Source: Pseudomonas maumuensis (GTDB taxonomy: Bacteria; Pseudomonadota; Gammaproteobacteria; Pseudomonadales; Pseudomonadaceae). Taken from it: 64,000 bases of DNA. The position numbers and the translations under genes are program-made. The notes under the pieces were generated by a model. It did no database searches. It was given only the letters and a program-made list of their open reading frames with translations, and was not told the origin of the DNA. How positions within the stretch are numbered: position 1 is the first letter of the stretch; each line of letters opens with the position of its first letter. Location: NCBI RefSeq assembly GCF_019139675.1, contig NZ_CP077077.1, positions 186,001-250,000 on the forward strand, in the 5' to 3' direction. Positions 33,490-41,131 of this stretch are shown one piece after another.

Positions 33490-34685
33490 ACCGGGTCAAC
33501 CTGGCGATCATCGGTGGTGGCCTGGTCGGCGCCAGCCTGGCCCTGACGCTGCAGGCCGCGGCCAAGGCGCGGGGCTGGACGATCCTGCTGATCGAGCCGT
33601 TCGCTCCCGGCGACAGCTTCCAGCCCAGCTACGACGCGCGTTCTTCGGCGCTGTCCTACGGCACCCGGCAGATCTACGAGCGGCTGGGGCTGTGGCAGGC
33701 CATCAGCCGCCGCGCCGAGCCGATCCGGCAGATCCAGGTATCCGACCGTGGCCGCTTCGGCGCCACGCGCCTGGATGCGCTGGAGGAAGGCGTGCCGGCG
33801 CTCGGCTATGTGGTGGAGAACGCCTGGCTCGGCCAGTGCCTGTGGCAGGCCATCGACAACGAGGTGGTCAGCTGGCGCTGCCCGGCGCAAGTGCAGGCGA
33901 TGCAGGCCATCGCCGGTGGCTATCGGTTGCAGCTGGACGACGACACCGTGCTGGAGTGCGACCTGGCGGTGCTGGCCGATGGTGGCCGTTCGGGCCTGCG
34001 CGAGCAGTTGGGCATCCATGTGCGCCACACGCCGTATGAGCAGAGCGCGCTGATCGCCAACATCACCCCAGGCGAGGCCCATGCCGGGCAGGCGTTCGAG
34101 CGCTTCACCGAGCAAGGGCCGATGGCCCTGTTGCCGCTGGCGGACAACCGCTGCGCGCTGGTCTGGACCCGCCAGGGCATGGATGCCAAACGCCTGGCCG
34201 AACTCGACGAGCGCAGCTTCCTGCGCGAACTGCAGGAGGCCTTCGGCTACCGCCTCGGCGCCCTGCGCCAGGTCGGTGCCCGTCATCTCTATCCGCTGTC
34301 GCTGGTGGAGGCCGAGGAGCAGGTGCGCCCGCACCTGGTGGTGCTGGGCAATGCCGCCCACAGCCTGCACCCGATCGCAGGCCAAGGCTTCAACCTGTCG
34401 CTGCGCGATGTGCAGTCGCTGGCGGACGCCTTGCTGGCCGGCCCGGCGCTGCCGGGCGATCTGCCCACGCTACAGGGCTATCACCAGCGCCAGCGCCTCG
34501 ACCAGGCCCTGACCATCGGCTTCTCCGACCAGGTCACCCGGGTGTTCGGCAGCAGCCAGCCGCTGCTGGCGGCCGGGCGCAACCTCGGCCTGCTCGGGCT
34601 GGACTTGCTGCCGCCGGCGAAAAGCTGGTTCGCCCGCCAGGCCATGGGCCTCGGCACTCGCCCCGACCCGCGGGGCCGCCCATGA
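33486..34685 (+). CDS. ubiH: 2-octaprenyl-6-methoxyphenol hydroxylase (UbiH)
   Basis: This 399-residue FAD monooxygenase of the UbiH/COQ6 family hydroxylates the ring during aerobic ubiquinone synthesis. The N-terminal dinucleotide fold is VNLAIIGGGLVGASLALTL, the second FAD motif is LVVLGNAAHSLHPIAGQGFN, and CDLAVLADGGRSGLRE is the central DG motif. It overlaps pepP by four bases and the following DUF4442 gene by four bases. A second, homologous hydroxylase gene lies just downstream, so the pair probably acts at different ring positions. Confidence 0.93.
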   Translation: MNRVNLAIIGGGLVGASLALTLQAAAKARGWTILLIEPFAPGDSFQPSYDARSSALSYGTRQIYERLGLWQAISRRAEPIRQIQVSDRGRFGATRLDALEEGVPALGYVVENAWLGQCLWQAIDNEVVSWRCPAQVQAMQAIAGGYRLQLDDDTVLECDLAVLADGGRSGLREQLGIHVRHTPYEQSALIANITPGEAHAGQAFERFTEQGPMALLPLADNRCALVWTRQGMDAKRLAELDERSFLRELQEAFGYRLGALRQVGARHLYPLSLVEAEEQVRPHLVVLGNAAHSLHPIAGQGFNLSLRDVQSLADALLAGPALPGDLPTLQGYHQRQRLDQALTIGFSDQVTRVFGSSQPLLAAGRNLGLLGLDLLPPAKSWFARQAMGLGTRPDPRGRP

Positions 34686-35164
34686 GCGCTGCGCGTCGGC
34701 TCGCACGGCGAGCGCGGATGCTGCGCTGGTTGCTGAACTTCTACCCGCCCTACCTGGGCGCCGGCATCCACATCCAGGAAATCAGCCCGGACATGCGCAG
34801 CGTCAAGGTGCGCATGAAGCTGACGCGGTGGAATCGCAACTACGTCGGCACCCAGTTCGGTGGCAGCCTGTACGCGATGGTCGACCCGTTCTACATGCTG
34901 CTGCTGATCGAGCAGCTGGGGCGCGAGTACATCGTCTGGGACAAGGCCGCCTCCATCGATTTCATCTCACCGGGCAAGGGCCCAGTGTATGCCGAATTCC
35001 ACGTCGACGACGCGCTGCTGGACGAGATCCGCCAGCAGACCGCCAGCGGCAAGAAGTACCTGCCGCGGTTGCAGGTGGAGATCCGCGATGGCGCCGGCGA
35101 GCTGGTGGCGCGGGTCGACAAAACTTTATACGTGCGGCTCAAGCCGCAAGCGAGGCAGGCGTAA
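34682..35164 (+). CDS. DUF4442 thioesterase-like (hotdog fold) protein
   Basis: This is 160 residues with a hotdog-fold DUF4442 domain. Key segments are SVKVRMKLTRWNRNYVGTQF then GGSLYAMVDPFYMLLL, and DKAASIDFISPGKGPVYAEF. Members resemble acyl-CoA thioesterases but often lack a proven substrate. It is inserted between ubiH and ubiI with a four-base overlap upstream and three bases downstream, so it is part of the ubiquinone operon. Whether it helps quinone synthesis or has an acyl substrate is unknown. Confidence 0.82.
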   Translation: MSAARRLARRARMLRWLLNFYPPYLGAGIHIQEISPDMRSVKVRMKLTRWNRNYVGTQFGGSLYAMVDPFYMLLLIEQLGREYIVWDKAASIDFISPGKGPVYAEFHVDDALLDEIRQQTASGKKYLPRLQVEIRDGAGELVARVDKTLYVRLKPQARQA

Positions 35165-35167
35165 GGC

Positions 35168-36391
35168 ATGGAAATGCGCGCAGATCTGTTGATTGTCGGT
35201 GCCGGCATGGTCGGCAGCGCCCTGGCCCTGGCCTTGCGCCACAGTGGCCTGGAGGTGCTCCTGCTCGACGGTGGCCCGTTGTCGGTCAAGCCGTTCGACG
35301 GCGAGGCGCCTTTCGAACCAAGGGTCAGTGCCCTGTCGGCGGCCAGCCAGCGCATTCTCGAGCGCCTGGGGGCCTGGGAGGGCATCGCCCGGCGCCGTGT
35401 CTCGCCGTACTCGGACATGCACGTCTGGGATGGCAGCGGCACCGGCGAGATTCATTTTTCCGCGGCCAGCGTGCATGCCGAGGTGCTGGGGCATATCGTC
35501 GAGAACCGTGTGGTCCAGGACGGCCTGCTGGAGCGCCTGCACGACAGCGATGTCGGGCTGCTGGCCAATGCCCGCCTGGAGCAGTTGCGCCGCTCCGGCG
35601 ACGAGTGGCTGGTGACCTTGGCCGATGGTCGCAAGCTGCGTGCGCCGCTGGTGGTCGCCGCTGACGGCGCCAATTCGGCCGTACGTCGCCTGGCCGGTTG
35701 CCAGACCCGCGAATGGGATTACCTGCATCACGCCATCGTCACCAGCGTGCGGTGCAGTGAGGCGCACCGCGCCACGGCCTGGCAACGCTTCACCGACGAA
35801 GGCCCGCTGGCGTTCCTACCGCTGTCGCGTGATGGCCGCCAGGACTGGTGCTCGATCGTCTGGTCGACCACGCCGGAGCAGGCCGAGCAGGCCATGGCGC
35901 TGGACGACGCGGCGTTCCGCAAGGCGCTTGAGCGTGCCTTCGAGGGCCGTCTGGGTGACGTGCTCGAGGCTGATCCGCGGGTCTGCGTGCCACTGCGCCA
36001 GCGCCATGCCAAGCGCTATGTCGAGGAAGGGCTGGCGCTGATCGGTGACGCCGCCCACACCATCCATCCGCTGGCGGGGCAGGGGGTCAACCTGGGCTTC
36101 CTCGATGCCGCCGTGCTGGCCGAAGAGCTGGTACGTGCCAGCGAGCGCGGCGAGCGCCTGGCCGATGTGAAGGTGCTGGGCCGCTTCGAACGGCGGCGCA
36201 TGCCGCACAACCTGGCGCTGATGGCAGCGATGGAAGGCTTCGAACGGTTGTTCCAGGCCAACCCGTTGCCGCTGCGCTGGTTGCGCAACAGTGGGCTGAA
36301 GCTGGTGGAACAGATGCCGGAGGCCAAGGCGCTGTTCGTGCGCCAGGCATTGGGGTTGTCCGGGGACCTGCCGGAGTTGGCCAAGGCCTGA
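35168..36391 (+). CDS. ubiI: Ubiquinone biosynthesis FAD hydroxylase (UbiI/VisC)
   Basis: The 407-residue protein is a second member of the UbiH/COQ6 family and paralogous to the gene two upstream. FAD motifs are DLLIVGAGMVGSALALALRH, VVAADGANSAVRRLAG and LIGDAAHTIHPLAGQGVNLG. The pepP-ubiH-visC order points to UbiI, which hydroxylates the C5 position of the ring. It is the last gene of this operon and ends just before a large REP pair. Confidence 0.9.
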   Translation: MEMRADLLIVGAGMVGSALALALRHSGLEVLLLDGGPLSVKPFDGEAPFEPRVSALSAASQRILERLGAWEGIARRRVSPYSDMHVWDGSGTGEIHFSAASVHAEVLGHIVENRVVQDGLLERLHDSDVGLLANARLEQLRRSGDEWLVTLADGRKLRAPLVVAADGANSAVRRLAGCQTREWDYLHHAIVTSVRCSEAHRATAWQRFTDEGPLAFLPLSRDGRQDWCSIVWSTTPEQAEQAMALDDAAFRKALERAFEGRLGDVLEADPRVCVPLRQRHAKRYVEEGLALIGDAAHTIHPLAGQGVNLGFLDAAVLAEELVRASERGERLADVKVLGRFERRRMPHNLALMAAMEGFERLFQANPLPLRWLRNSGLKLVEQMPEAKALFVRQALGLSGDLPELAKA

Positions 36392-36399
36392 GGGTCGCT

Positions 36400-36500
36400 G
36401 GGGCCGCCTTGCGGCCCAATCGCCGGCAAGCCGGCTCCCACAAAGGCCTGCGTTGTCACTGTGGGAGCCGGCTTGCCGGCGATTGGGCTGCGCAGCAGCC
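36400..36500. repeat. Inverted REP pair after ubiI
   Basis: A GGGGCCGCCTTGCGGCCC hairpin is followed by a 28-bp inverted repeat: CCCAATCGCCGGCAAGCCGG starts at 36415 and its complement ends at 36487. The arm is the same as at 21.2 kb apart from the outer four to five bases. A GGGCTGCGCAGCAGCCCC hairpin follows. It separates ubiI from the iron transporter genes. Confidence 0.85.
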
Positions 36501-36539
36501 CCTTGCAACATTCGGTAACGGCTAAGCAGATGAGCAGGA

Positions 36540-36560
36540 AAATGGGATTCACTACCATTT
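36540..36560. promoter_or_regulatory. 21-bp palindrome upstream of the iron-binding protein gene
   Basis: AAATGG (36540-36545) and CCATTT (36555-36560) are exact complements with nine bases between, 31 bases before the start codon. Position and AT content suit a repressor site such as a Fur box, but the match to Fur hexamers is poor. Confidence 0.35.
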
Positions 36561-36591
36561 GCACCTCTCAACCCAGCGAGGAGTACCCCCA

Positions 36592-37593
36592 ATGTTGCCC
36601 CGCAAGCCCCTACTGGCCGCACTGGCCCTCACGCTGTTCGGCGGCACCGCCCAGGCGGCGGACGAAGTGGTGGTGTACTCCTCGCGCATCGACGAGCTGA
36701 TCAAGCCGGTGTTCGACGCCTATACCGCCAAGACCGGCGTCAAGATCAAGTTCATCACCGACAAGGAAGCCCCCTTGATGCAGCGCATCAAGGCCGAGGG
36801 CGAGAACGGCGTGGCCGACCTGCTGCTCACCGTCGATGCCGGCAACCTCTGGCAAGCCGAGCAGATGGGCATCCTGCAACCGATCAAGTCGGCCACCATC
36901 GACCAGAACATTCCACCGCAGTACCGCGCCTCGTCCCACGACTGGACCGGCCTGAGCCTGCGCGCACGGACCATCGCCTACTCCACCGACCGGGTCAAAC
37001 CCGCCGAGCTGACCACCTACGAGGCCCTGGCCGACAAGCACTGGGAAGGCCGCCTGTGCTTGCGCACGGCGAAGAAGGTCTACAACCAGTCGCTGACCGC
37101 CACCCTGATCGAGAACCACGGCGAGGCCGAGACCGAGAAACTGATCAAGGGCTGGGTCAACAACCTGTCTACCGACGTGTTCTCCGACGACACCGCGGTG
37201 CTTCAGGCCATTGCCGCCGGCCAGTGCGACGTGGGCATCGTCAACACCTACTACTACGGGCGCCTGCACAAGGAAAAGCCTGATCTGCCGGTCAAGCTGT
37301 TCTGGCCCAACCAGGGAGACCGCGGCGTTCACGTGAACCTCTCGGGCATCGGTCTGACCAAGCACGCGCCGCACCCGGAAGCGGCGAAAAAGCTGGTGGA
37401 GTGGATGACCGGCGAGGAGGCGCAGAAGCTGTTTGCCGACATCAACCAGGAATTCCCGGCCAACCCGAAGGTGAAGCCATCGGCGGAAGTGGCGGCCTGG
37501 GGGAGCTTCAAGGCCGACAGCATTCCGGTGGAAGTCGCTGGCAAGCGCCAGGCCGAAGCCATTCGCTTGATGGATCGGGCTGGCTGGAACTGA
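36592..37593 (+). CDS. Fe(III) ABC transporter periplasmic binding protein (FbpA/HitA-like)
   Basis: This is 333 residues from ATG 36592, preceded by GAGGAG. A signal peptide is clear ([20 protein letters not shown], cleavage near AQAADE). The mature part starts with [19 protein letters not shown], typical of the FbpA class. The tyrosine cluster at residues 220-222 (NTYYYGRL) corresponds to the iron-coordinating tyrosines of FbpA. It delivers periplasmic ferric ion to an inner-membrane permease, which is the next gene. No ATPase gene follows, so the ATP-binding subunit must be supplied from elsewhere. Confidence 0.9.
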   Translation: MLPRKPLLAALALTLFGGTAQAADEVVVYSSRIDELIKPVFDAYTAKTGVKIKFITDKEAPLMQRIKAEGENGVADLLLTVDAGNLWQAEQMGILQPIKSATIDQNIPPQYRASSHDWTGLSLRARTIAYSTDRVKPAELTTYEALADKHWEGRLCLRTAKKVYNQSLTATLIENHGEAETEKLIKGWVNNLSTDVFSDDTAVLQAIAAGQCDVGIVNTYYYGRLHKEKPDLPVKLFWPNQGDRGVHVNLSGIGLTKHAPHPEAAKKLVEWMTGEEAQKLFADINQEFPANPKVKPSAEVAAWGSFKADSIPVEVAGKRQAEAIRLMDRAGWN

Positions 37594-37620
37594 GTCCGCC
37601 GTCTTATTCTTGACAACCGA

Positions 37621-37673
37621 TCGCGGGGCGAACCCGCTCCCACAGTGTTTGTGGGAGCGGGTTCGCCCCGCGA
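37621..37673. repeat. Perfect 24-bp inverted REP pair between iron transporter genes
   Basis: TCGCGGGGCGAACCCGCTCC starts the left arm (37621-37644); its exact complement is 37650-37673, with only five bases between. It lies 30 bases before the permease start and occupies most of the intergenic gap, so it could dampen read-through or protect the upstream mRNA. Confidence 0.88.
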
Positions 37674-37703
37674 TGCTATCGCACAGCCATCGAGATTTTC
37701 GAT

Positions 37704-39326
37704 TTGCCCCATTCTCCCCAACGCCGCTGGTACCTGCCGGTCTTCCTGGTCGCCGCCCTGGTCTTGCTGCCGCTCAGCGTGTTGCTGCTGTCCTGGCAGT
37801 CGGTCGACAGCCAGATCTGGTCGCACCTGCTCGACACCCAGATGAGCCGTCTGCTGGGCAACACCCTGACCCTGGTGTTGGGCGTGGGTATCGGTGTGAC
37901 CGTGCTGGGGGTGAGCCTGGCGTGGCTCACCAGTCTCTGCGAGTTCCCCGGCCGGCGCTGGCTGGACTGGGCGCTGATGCTGCCGTTCGCCATCCCGGCC
38001 TATGTGTTGGCGTTCGTCTTCGTCGGCCTGCTCGACTTCGCCGGTCCGGTGCAGACGGCACTGCGCGAGGTGTTCGGGCCCATGCGCCTGCCCAGGGTGC
38101 GCTCCACCGGTGGCGTGATCACGGTACTAGTGCTGGTGTTCTATCCCTACGTCTACCTGCTGGCGCGCACGGCCTTTCTGGCCCAGGGCAAGGGCTTGAT
38201 GGAGGCGGCGCGAGTACTCGGGCTGTCACCGCTGCAGGCCTTCTGGCGGGTGGCCTTGCCGATGGCGCGGCCGGCCATCGGTGCCGGCATCGCCCTGGCA
38301 CTGATGGAGACGCTGGCCGATTTCGGCGCGGTAGCGGTGTTCAACTTCGACACCTTCACCACGGCCATCTACAAGACCTGGTACGGCTTCTTCAGCCTTT
38401 CCAGCGCGGCGCAACTGGCCAGCCTGTTGCTGCTGGCGGTGATGCTGGTGCTGTATGGCGAGCGCCGGGCCCGAGGCGCCAGCCGCAGTGGCAACGAACG
38501 CCCCAGGGCGCAGGCGCTGTATCACTTGCGGGGGCTCAAGGCGTTGGCCGCCAGTGGCTGGTGCCTGCTGGTGTTCGCCTGTGCTTTCGTCATCCCGATG
38601 CTGCAGTTGCTGGCGTGGTTCTGGCAGCGAGGTCGACACGACCTGGACGAGCGCTACCTTGGCTTGGTGCTGCACACCCTGTACCTCGGTGCCATGGCGG
38701 CGCTGATCACGGTCAGCGTGGCCATGCTGCTGGCTTTCGCCAGACGCCAGGCAGCGACCGCCGGTATCCGTGCAGGGGTCGGGCTGGCCAACCTCGGTTA
38801 TGCCTTGCCCGGTTCGGTGCTGGCCGTATCGATCATGCTGGCGTTCAGCTACCTGGACAATCAGCTGGTGGTGCCGCTGTCCCAATGGCTGGGCGGGGCA
38901 GGCAAACCGTTGCTGCTGGGAAGCTTGTCGGCATTGTTACTGGCCTATCTGGTTCGATTCATCGCCGTGGCCTATGGCCCACTGGAAAGCAGCCTGGAGC
39001 GGATCCGCCCATCGCTGCCGGAGGCCTCACGCAGCCTCGGGGTTTCCGGACTGCGATTGTTTTTCAAGGTGTATCTACCCTTGCTGGTGCCCGGCGCCCT
39101 CAGCGCCGCCCTGCTGGTGTTCGTCGATGTATTGAAGGAGATGCCGGCGACTCTGCTGATGCGACCTTTTGGCTGGGATACCCTGGCCGTGCGCGTGTTC
39201 GAGATGACCAGCGAGGGCGAATGGGCGCGGGCTTCTTTGCCGGCATTGACCCTGGTGCTGGTTGGCCTGTTACCGGTCATTGGCCTGATTCGCCGCTCGG
39301 CCCATCGTCCGGGGCAGCCGCGCTAA
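37704..39326 (+). CDS. Fe(III) ABC transporter permease, fused two-lobe type (FbpB/HitB-like)
   Basis: This is 540 residues with two homologous membrane halves, as usual for FbpB: about 12 helices and two EAA-type loops (LMEAARVLGLSPLQAFWRVA and LPEASRSLGVSGLRLFFKV). The start is TTG at 37704; no ATG or GTG lies near it, no strong ribosome site is seen, and a REP hairpin ends 30 bases upstream. Translation may therefore be weak. It works with the binding protein upstream to import ferric ion; the ATPase gene is missing from the cluster, and the next genes are gcvTHP. Confidence 0.88.
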   Translation: MPHSPQRRWYLPVFLVAALVLLPLSVLLLSWQSVDSQIWSHLLDTQMSRLLGNTLTLVLGVGIGVTVLGVSLAWLTSLCEFPGRRWLDWALMLPFAIPAYVLAFVFVGLLDFAGPVQTALREVFGPMRLPRVRSTGGVITVLVLVFYPYVYLLARTAFLAQGKGLMEAARVLGLSPLQAFWRVALPMARPAIGAGIALALMETLADFGAVAVFNFDTFTTAIYKTWYGFFSLSSAAQLASLLLLAVMLVLYGERRARGASRSGNERPRAQALYHLRGLKALAASGWCLLVFACAFVIPMLQLLAWFWQRGRHDLDERYLGLVLHTLYLGAMAALITVSVAMLLAFARRQAATAGIRAGVGLANLGYALPGSVLAVSIMLAFSYLDNQLVVPLSQWLGGAGKPLLLGSLSALLLAYLVRFIAVAYGPLESSLERIRPSLPEASRSLGVSGLRLFFKVYLPLLVPGALSAALLVFVDVLKEMPATLLMRPFGWDTLAVRVFEMTSEGEWARASLPALTLVLVGLLPVIGLIRRSAHRPGQPR

Positions 39327-39450
39327 GGGTGCCACGCGGTCTCCATGCGGCTACAATGCGCGGCATTCGCAGCGACGGGTCCTATAACAACAGGTGATGA
39401 TTGAACATCGCCGACCGCCGCCGCCTCGCCACGCCCGGAAGGAGAAACCC

Positions 39451-40533
39451 ATGGGACAGCGTACGCCTTTGTATGACCTGCACCTGGCGCTCGGCGCCAA
39501 GACGGTCGATTTCGGCGGATGGGACATGCCCCTGCACTATGGCTCGCAAGTCGAGGAGCACCACCAGGTGCGCAGTGACTGCGGGGTGTTCGATGTCTCC
39601 CACATGACCGTCATCGATATTGACGGTTGCGCCGCCACACCCTGGCTGCAACACCTGCTGGCCAATGACGTGACGCGTCTGGAAAGCCCCGGCAAGGCCC
39701 TCTACAGCCCGCTGCTCAATGCCGAGGGTGGGGTCATTGACGATCTCATTGCCTACCGCACCGAAGACGGTTATCGCCTGGTGGCCAATGCCGCCACCCG
39801 CGACAAGGTGCTGGCCTGGCTGCAGACCCGCAGCGAAGGCTTCAAGGTGAGCTTCAAAGCGCGGCCTGAACTGGCCATTCTTGCCATTCAGGGGCCTCAC
39901 GCACGGGAAAAGGTCGCCGCCTTGCTCAGTGCCTCGCGGGCCGCGTTGATCCGCGAGTTGCGCCCCTTCGAAGGCCTCGCCGACGGTGACTGGTTCATCG
40001 CCCGCACCGGCTATACCGGCGAAGACGGCCTGGAAATCATTCTCCCGGGCGAACAGGCCCCGGCGTTCTATAACGACCTGGTCGGTGCCGGCATTGCCCC
40101 GAGCGGTCTGGGCGCACGCGATACCTTGCGTCTGGAAGCCGGCATGAACCTGTACGGCCAGGATATCGACGAAGCCCACACCCCGCTTACCTCCAACCTG
40201 GGCTGGAGCGTTGCCTGGGAGCCGGCCGGTCGCGAATTCATCGGCCGTAGCGGTTTGCTCGCGGAAATCGAACAGGGCGTGAAGGAGAAACTAGTCGGCC
40301 TGGTGCTCGAGGAGCGCGGTGTATTGCGTGCCCACCAGGTGGTCCGTGTATCCGGGATTGGCGAAGGAGAGATCACCAGTGGTAGTTTCTCGCCTACGCT
40401 GAGCAAATCCATTGCCCTGGCACGTGTGCCCATGGCCACCGGTGACCGCGCCGAAGTGGAGATTCGCGGCAAGTGGTACCCGGTGCGGGTGGTCAAGCCG
40501 ACCTTCGTGCGCCACGGCAAGATCCTGATCTGA
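39451..40533 (+). CDS. gcvT: Glycine cleavage system T protein (aminomethyltransferase)
   Basis: This is 360 residues from ATG 39451, set by AAGGAG eight bases upstream; the longer frame to 39394 has no ribosome site. GcvT transfers the methylene group from the H-protein aminomethyl intermediate to tetrahydrofolate, releasing ammonia. Features: [51 protein letters not shown] and [19 protein letters not shown], which holds the catalytic Asp region. A TACAAT at 39352 may be a -10 element. No glycine riboswitch is visible in the 124-base leader. gcvH follows after 49 bases. Confidence 0.95.
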   Translation: MGQRTPLYDLHLALGAKTVDFGGWDMPLHYGSQVEEHHQVRSDCGVFDVSHMTVIDIDGCAATPWLQHLLANDVTRLESPGKALYSPLLNAEGGVIDDLIAYRTEDGYRLVANAATRDKVLAWLQTRSEGFKVSFKARPELAILAIQGPHAREKVAALLSASRAALIRELRPFEGLADGDWFIARTGYTGEDGLEIILPGEQAPAFYNDLVGAGIAPSGLGARDTLRLEAGMNLYGQDIDEAHTPLTSNLGWSVAWEPAGREFIGRSGLLAEIEQGVKEKLVGLVLEERGVLRAHQVVRVSGIGEGEITSGSFSPTLSKSIALARVPMATGDRAEVEIRGKWYPVRVVKPTFVRHGKILI

Positions 40534-40582
40534 TTATTCAAATGGCGGGCCGACCGCTGACCCTAACGAGGAATACAAGACA

Positions 40583-40966
40583 ATGAGCCAAATCCCCGCC
40601 GACCTGCGTTTTGCCGAAAGCCACGAGTGGGCTCGCCTGGAAGCCGATGGCACGGTGACCGTGGGTATCAGTGACCACGCCCAGCAAGCACTGGGCGACG
40701 TGGTGTTCGTCGAACTGGCCGAAGTCGGCAAAGTGTTCGAAGCCGGCGACGCCGCTGGCGTGGTCGAGTCGGTCAAGGCTGCCTCGGATATCTATGCGCC
40801 GGTGGGTGGTGAAGTCATCGCGGTCAACGAAGAACTGGCCGACAGCCCGGAGCTGCTCAACGAAGAGCCTTACGAGTCGTGGATCTTCAAGCTGAAGCCG
40901 AGCAACCCCGCTGAGTTGAACAAGCTACTGGATGCTGCTGGTTACAAGGCTGCCATCGGCGAGTAA
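40583..40966 (+). CDS. gcvH: Glycine cleavage system H protein
   Basis: This 127-residue lipoyl carrier shuttles the aminomethyl group between GcvP, GcvT and the lipoamide dehydrogenase. The lipoylated lysine is Lys65 in [15 protein letters not shown], the standard position. The family opening ([16 protein letters not shown]) and [17 protein letters not shown] near the end are intact. The start follows ACGAGGA. It is separated from gcvP by a REP pair and a small palindrome, so gcvP may have an extra control point. Confidence 0.97.
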   Translation: MSQIPADLRFAESHEWARLEADGTVTVGISDHAQQALGDVVFVELAEVGKVFEAGDAAGVVESVKAASDIYAPVGGEVIAVNEELADSPELLNEEPYESWIFKLKPSNPAELNKLLDAAGYKAAIGE

Positions 40967-40972
40967 ATGCTC

Positions 40973-41044
40973 GCGGAGCAAGCCCGCTCCCACGACGTGC
41001 GCCATGGCGATGTGTGCCAGGCGTGGGAGCGGGCTTACCCGCAC
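40973..41044. repeat. Inverted REP pair between gcvH and gcvP
   Basis: GCGGAGCAAGCCCGCTCCCAC and its near-complement (GTGGGAGCGGGCTTACCCGC) face each other around a loop of about 30 bases. The arms have two or three mismatches, unlike the perfect pairs elsewhere, so this copy is older or has diverged. Confidence 0.75.
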
Positions 41045-41084
41045 GGCAAACGCAATAATCCCCGCACATTCGGCAATCCTTCCT

Positions 41085-41098
41085 AGACTTGTAAGTCT
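41085..41098. promoter_or_regulatory. 14-bp palindrome before gcvP
   Basis: AGACTT-GT-AAGTCT lies 34 bases before the gcvP start, after the REP pair. It could be an operator or a short hairpin in the leader. Confidence 0.3.
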
Positions 41099-41131
41099 CC
41101 ATGAGAGCTGGTCCAGGAAGAGATAGTCGCC

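Noticed and set aside
36400..37673. REP pairs as CRISPR or insertion-sequence ends
   Set aside because: No spacer regularity, no cas or transposase gene, no target duplications; they match known REP pairs.
39327..39450. Glycine riboswitch before gcvT
   Set aside because: The 124-base leader shows no tandem aptamer-like structure.
37594..39450. A missing or broken fbpC ATPase gene near the iron permease
   Set aside because: The gaps are short and contain only a REP pair and a promoter; no ATPase fragments are seen.
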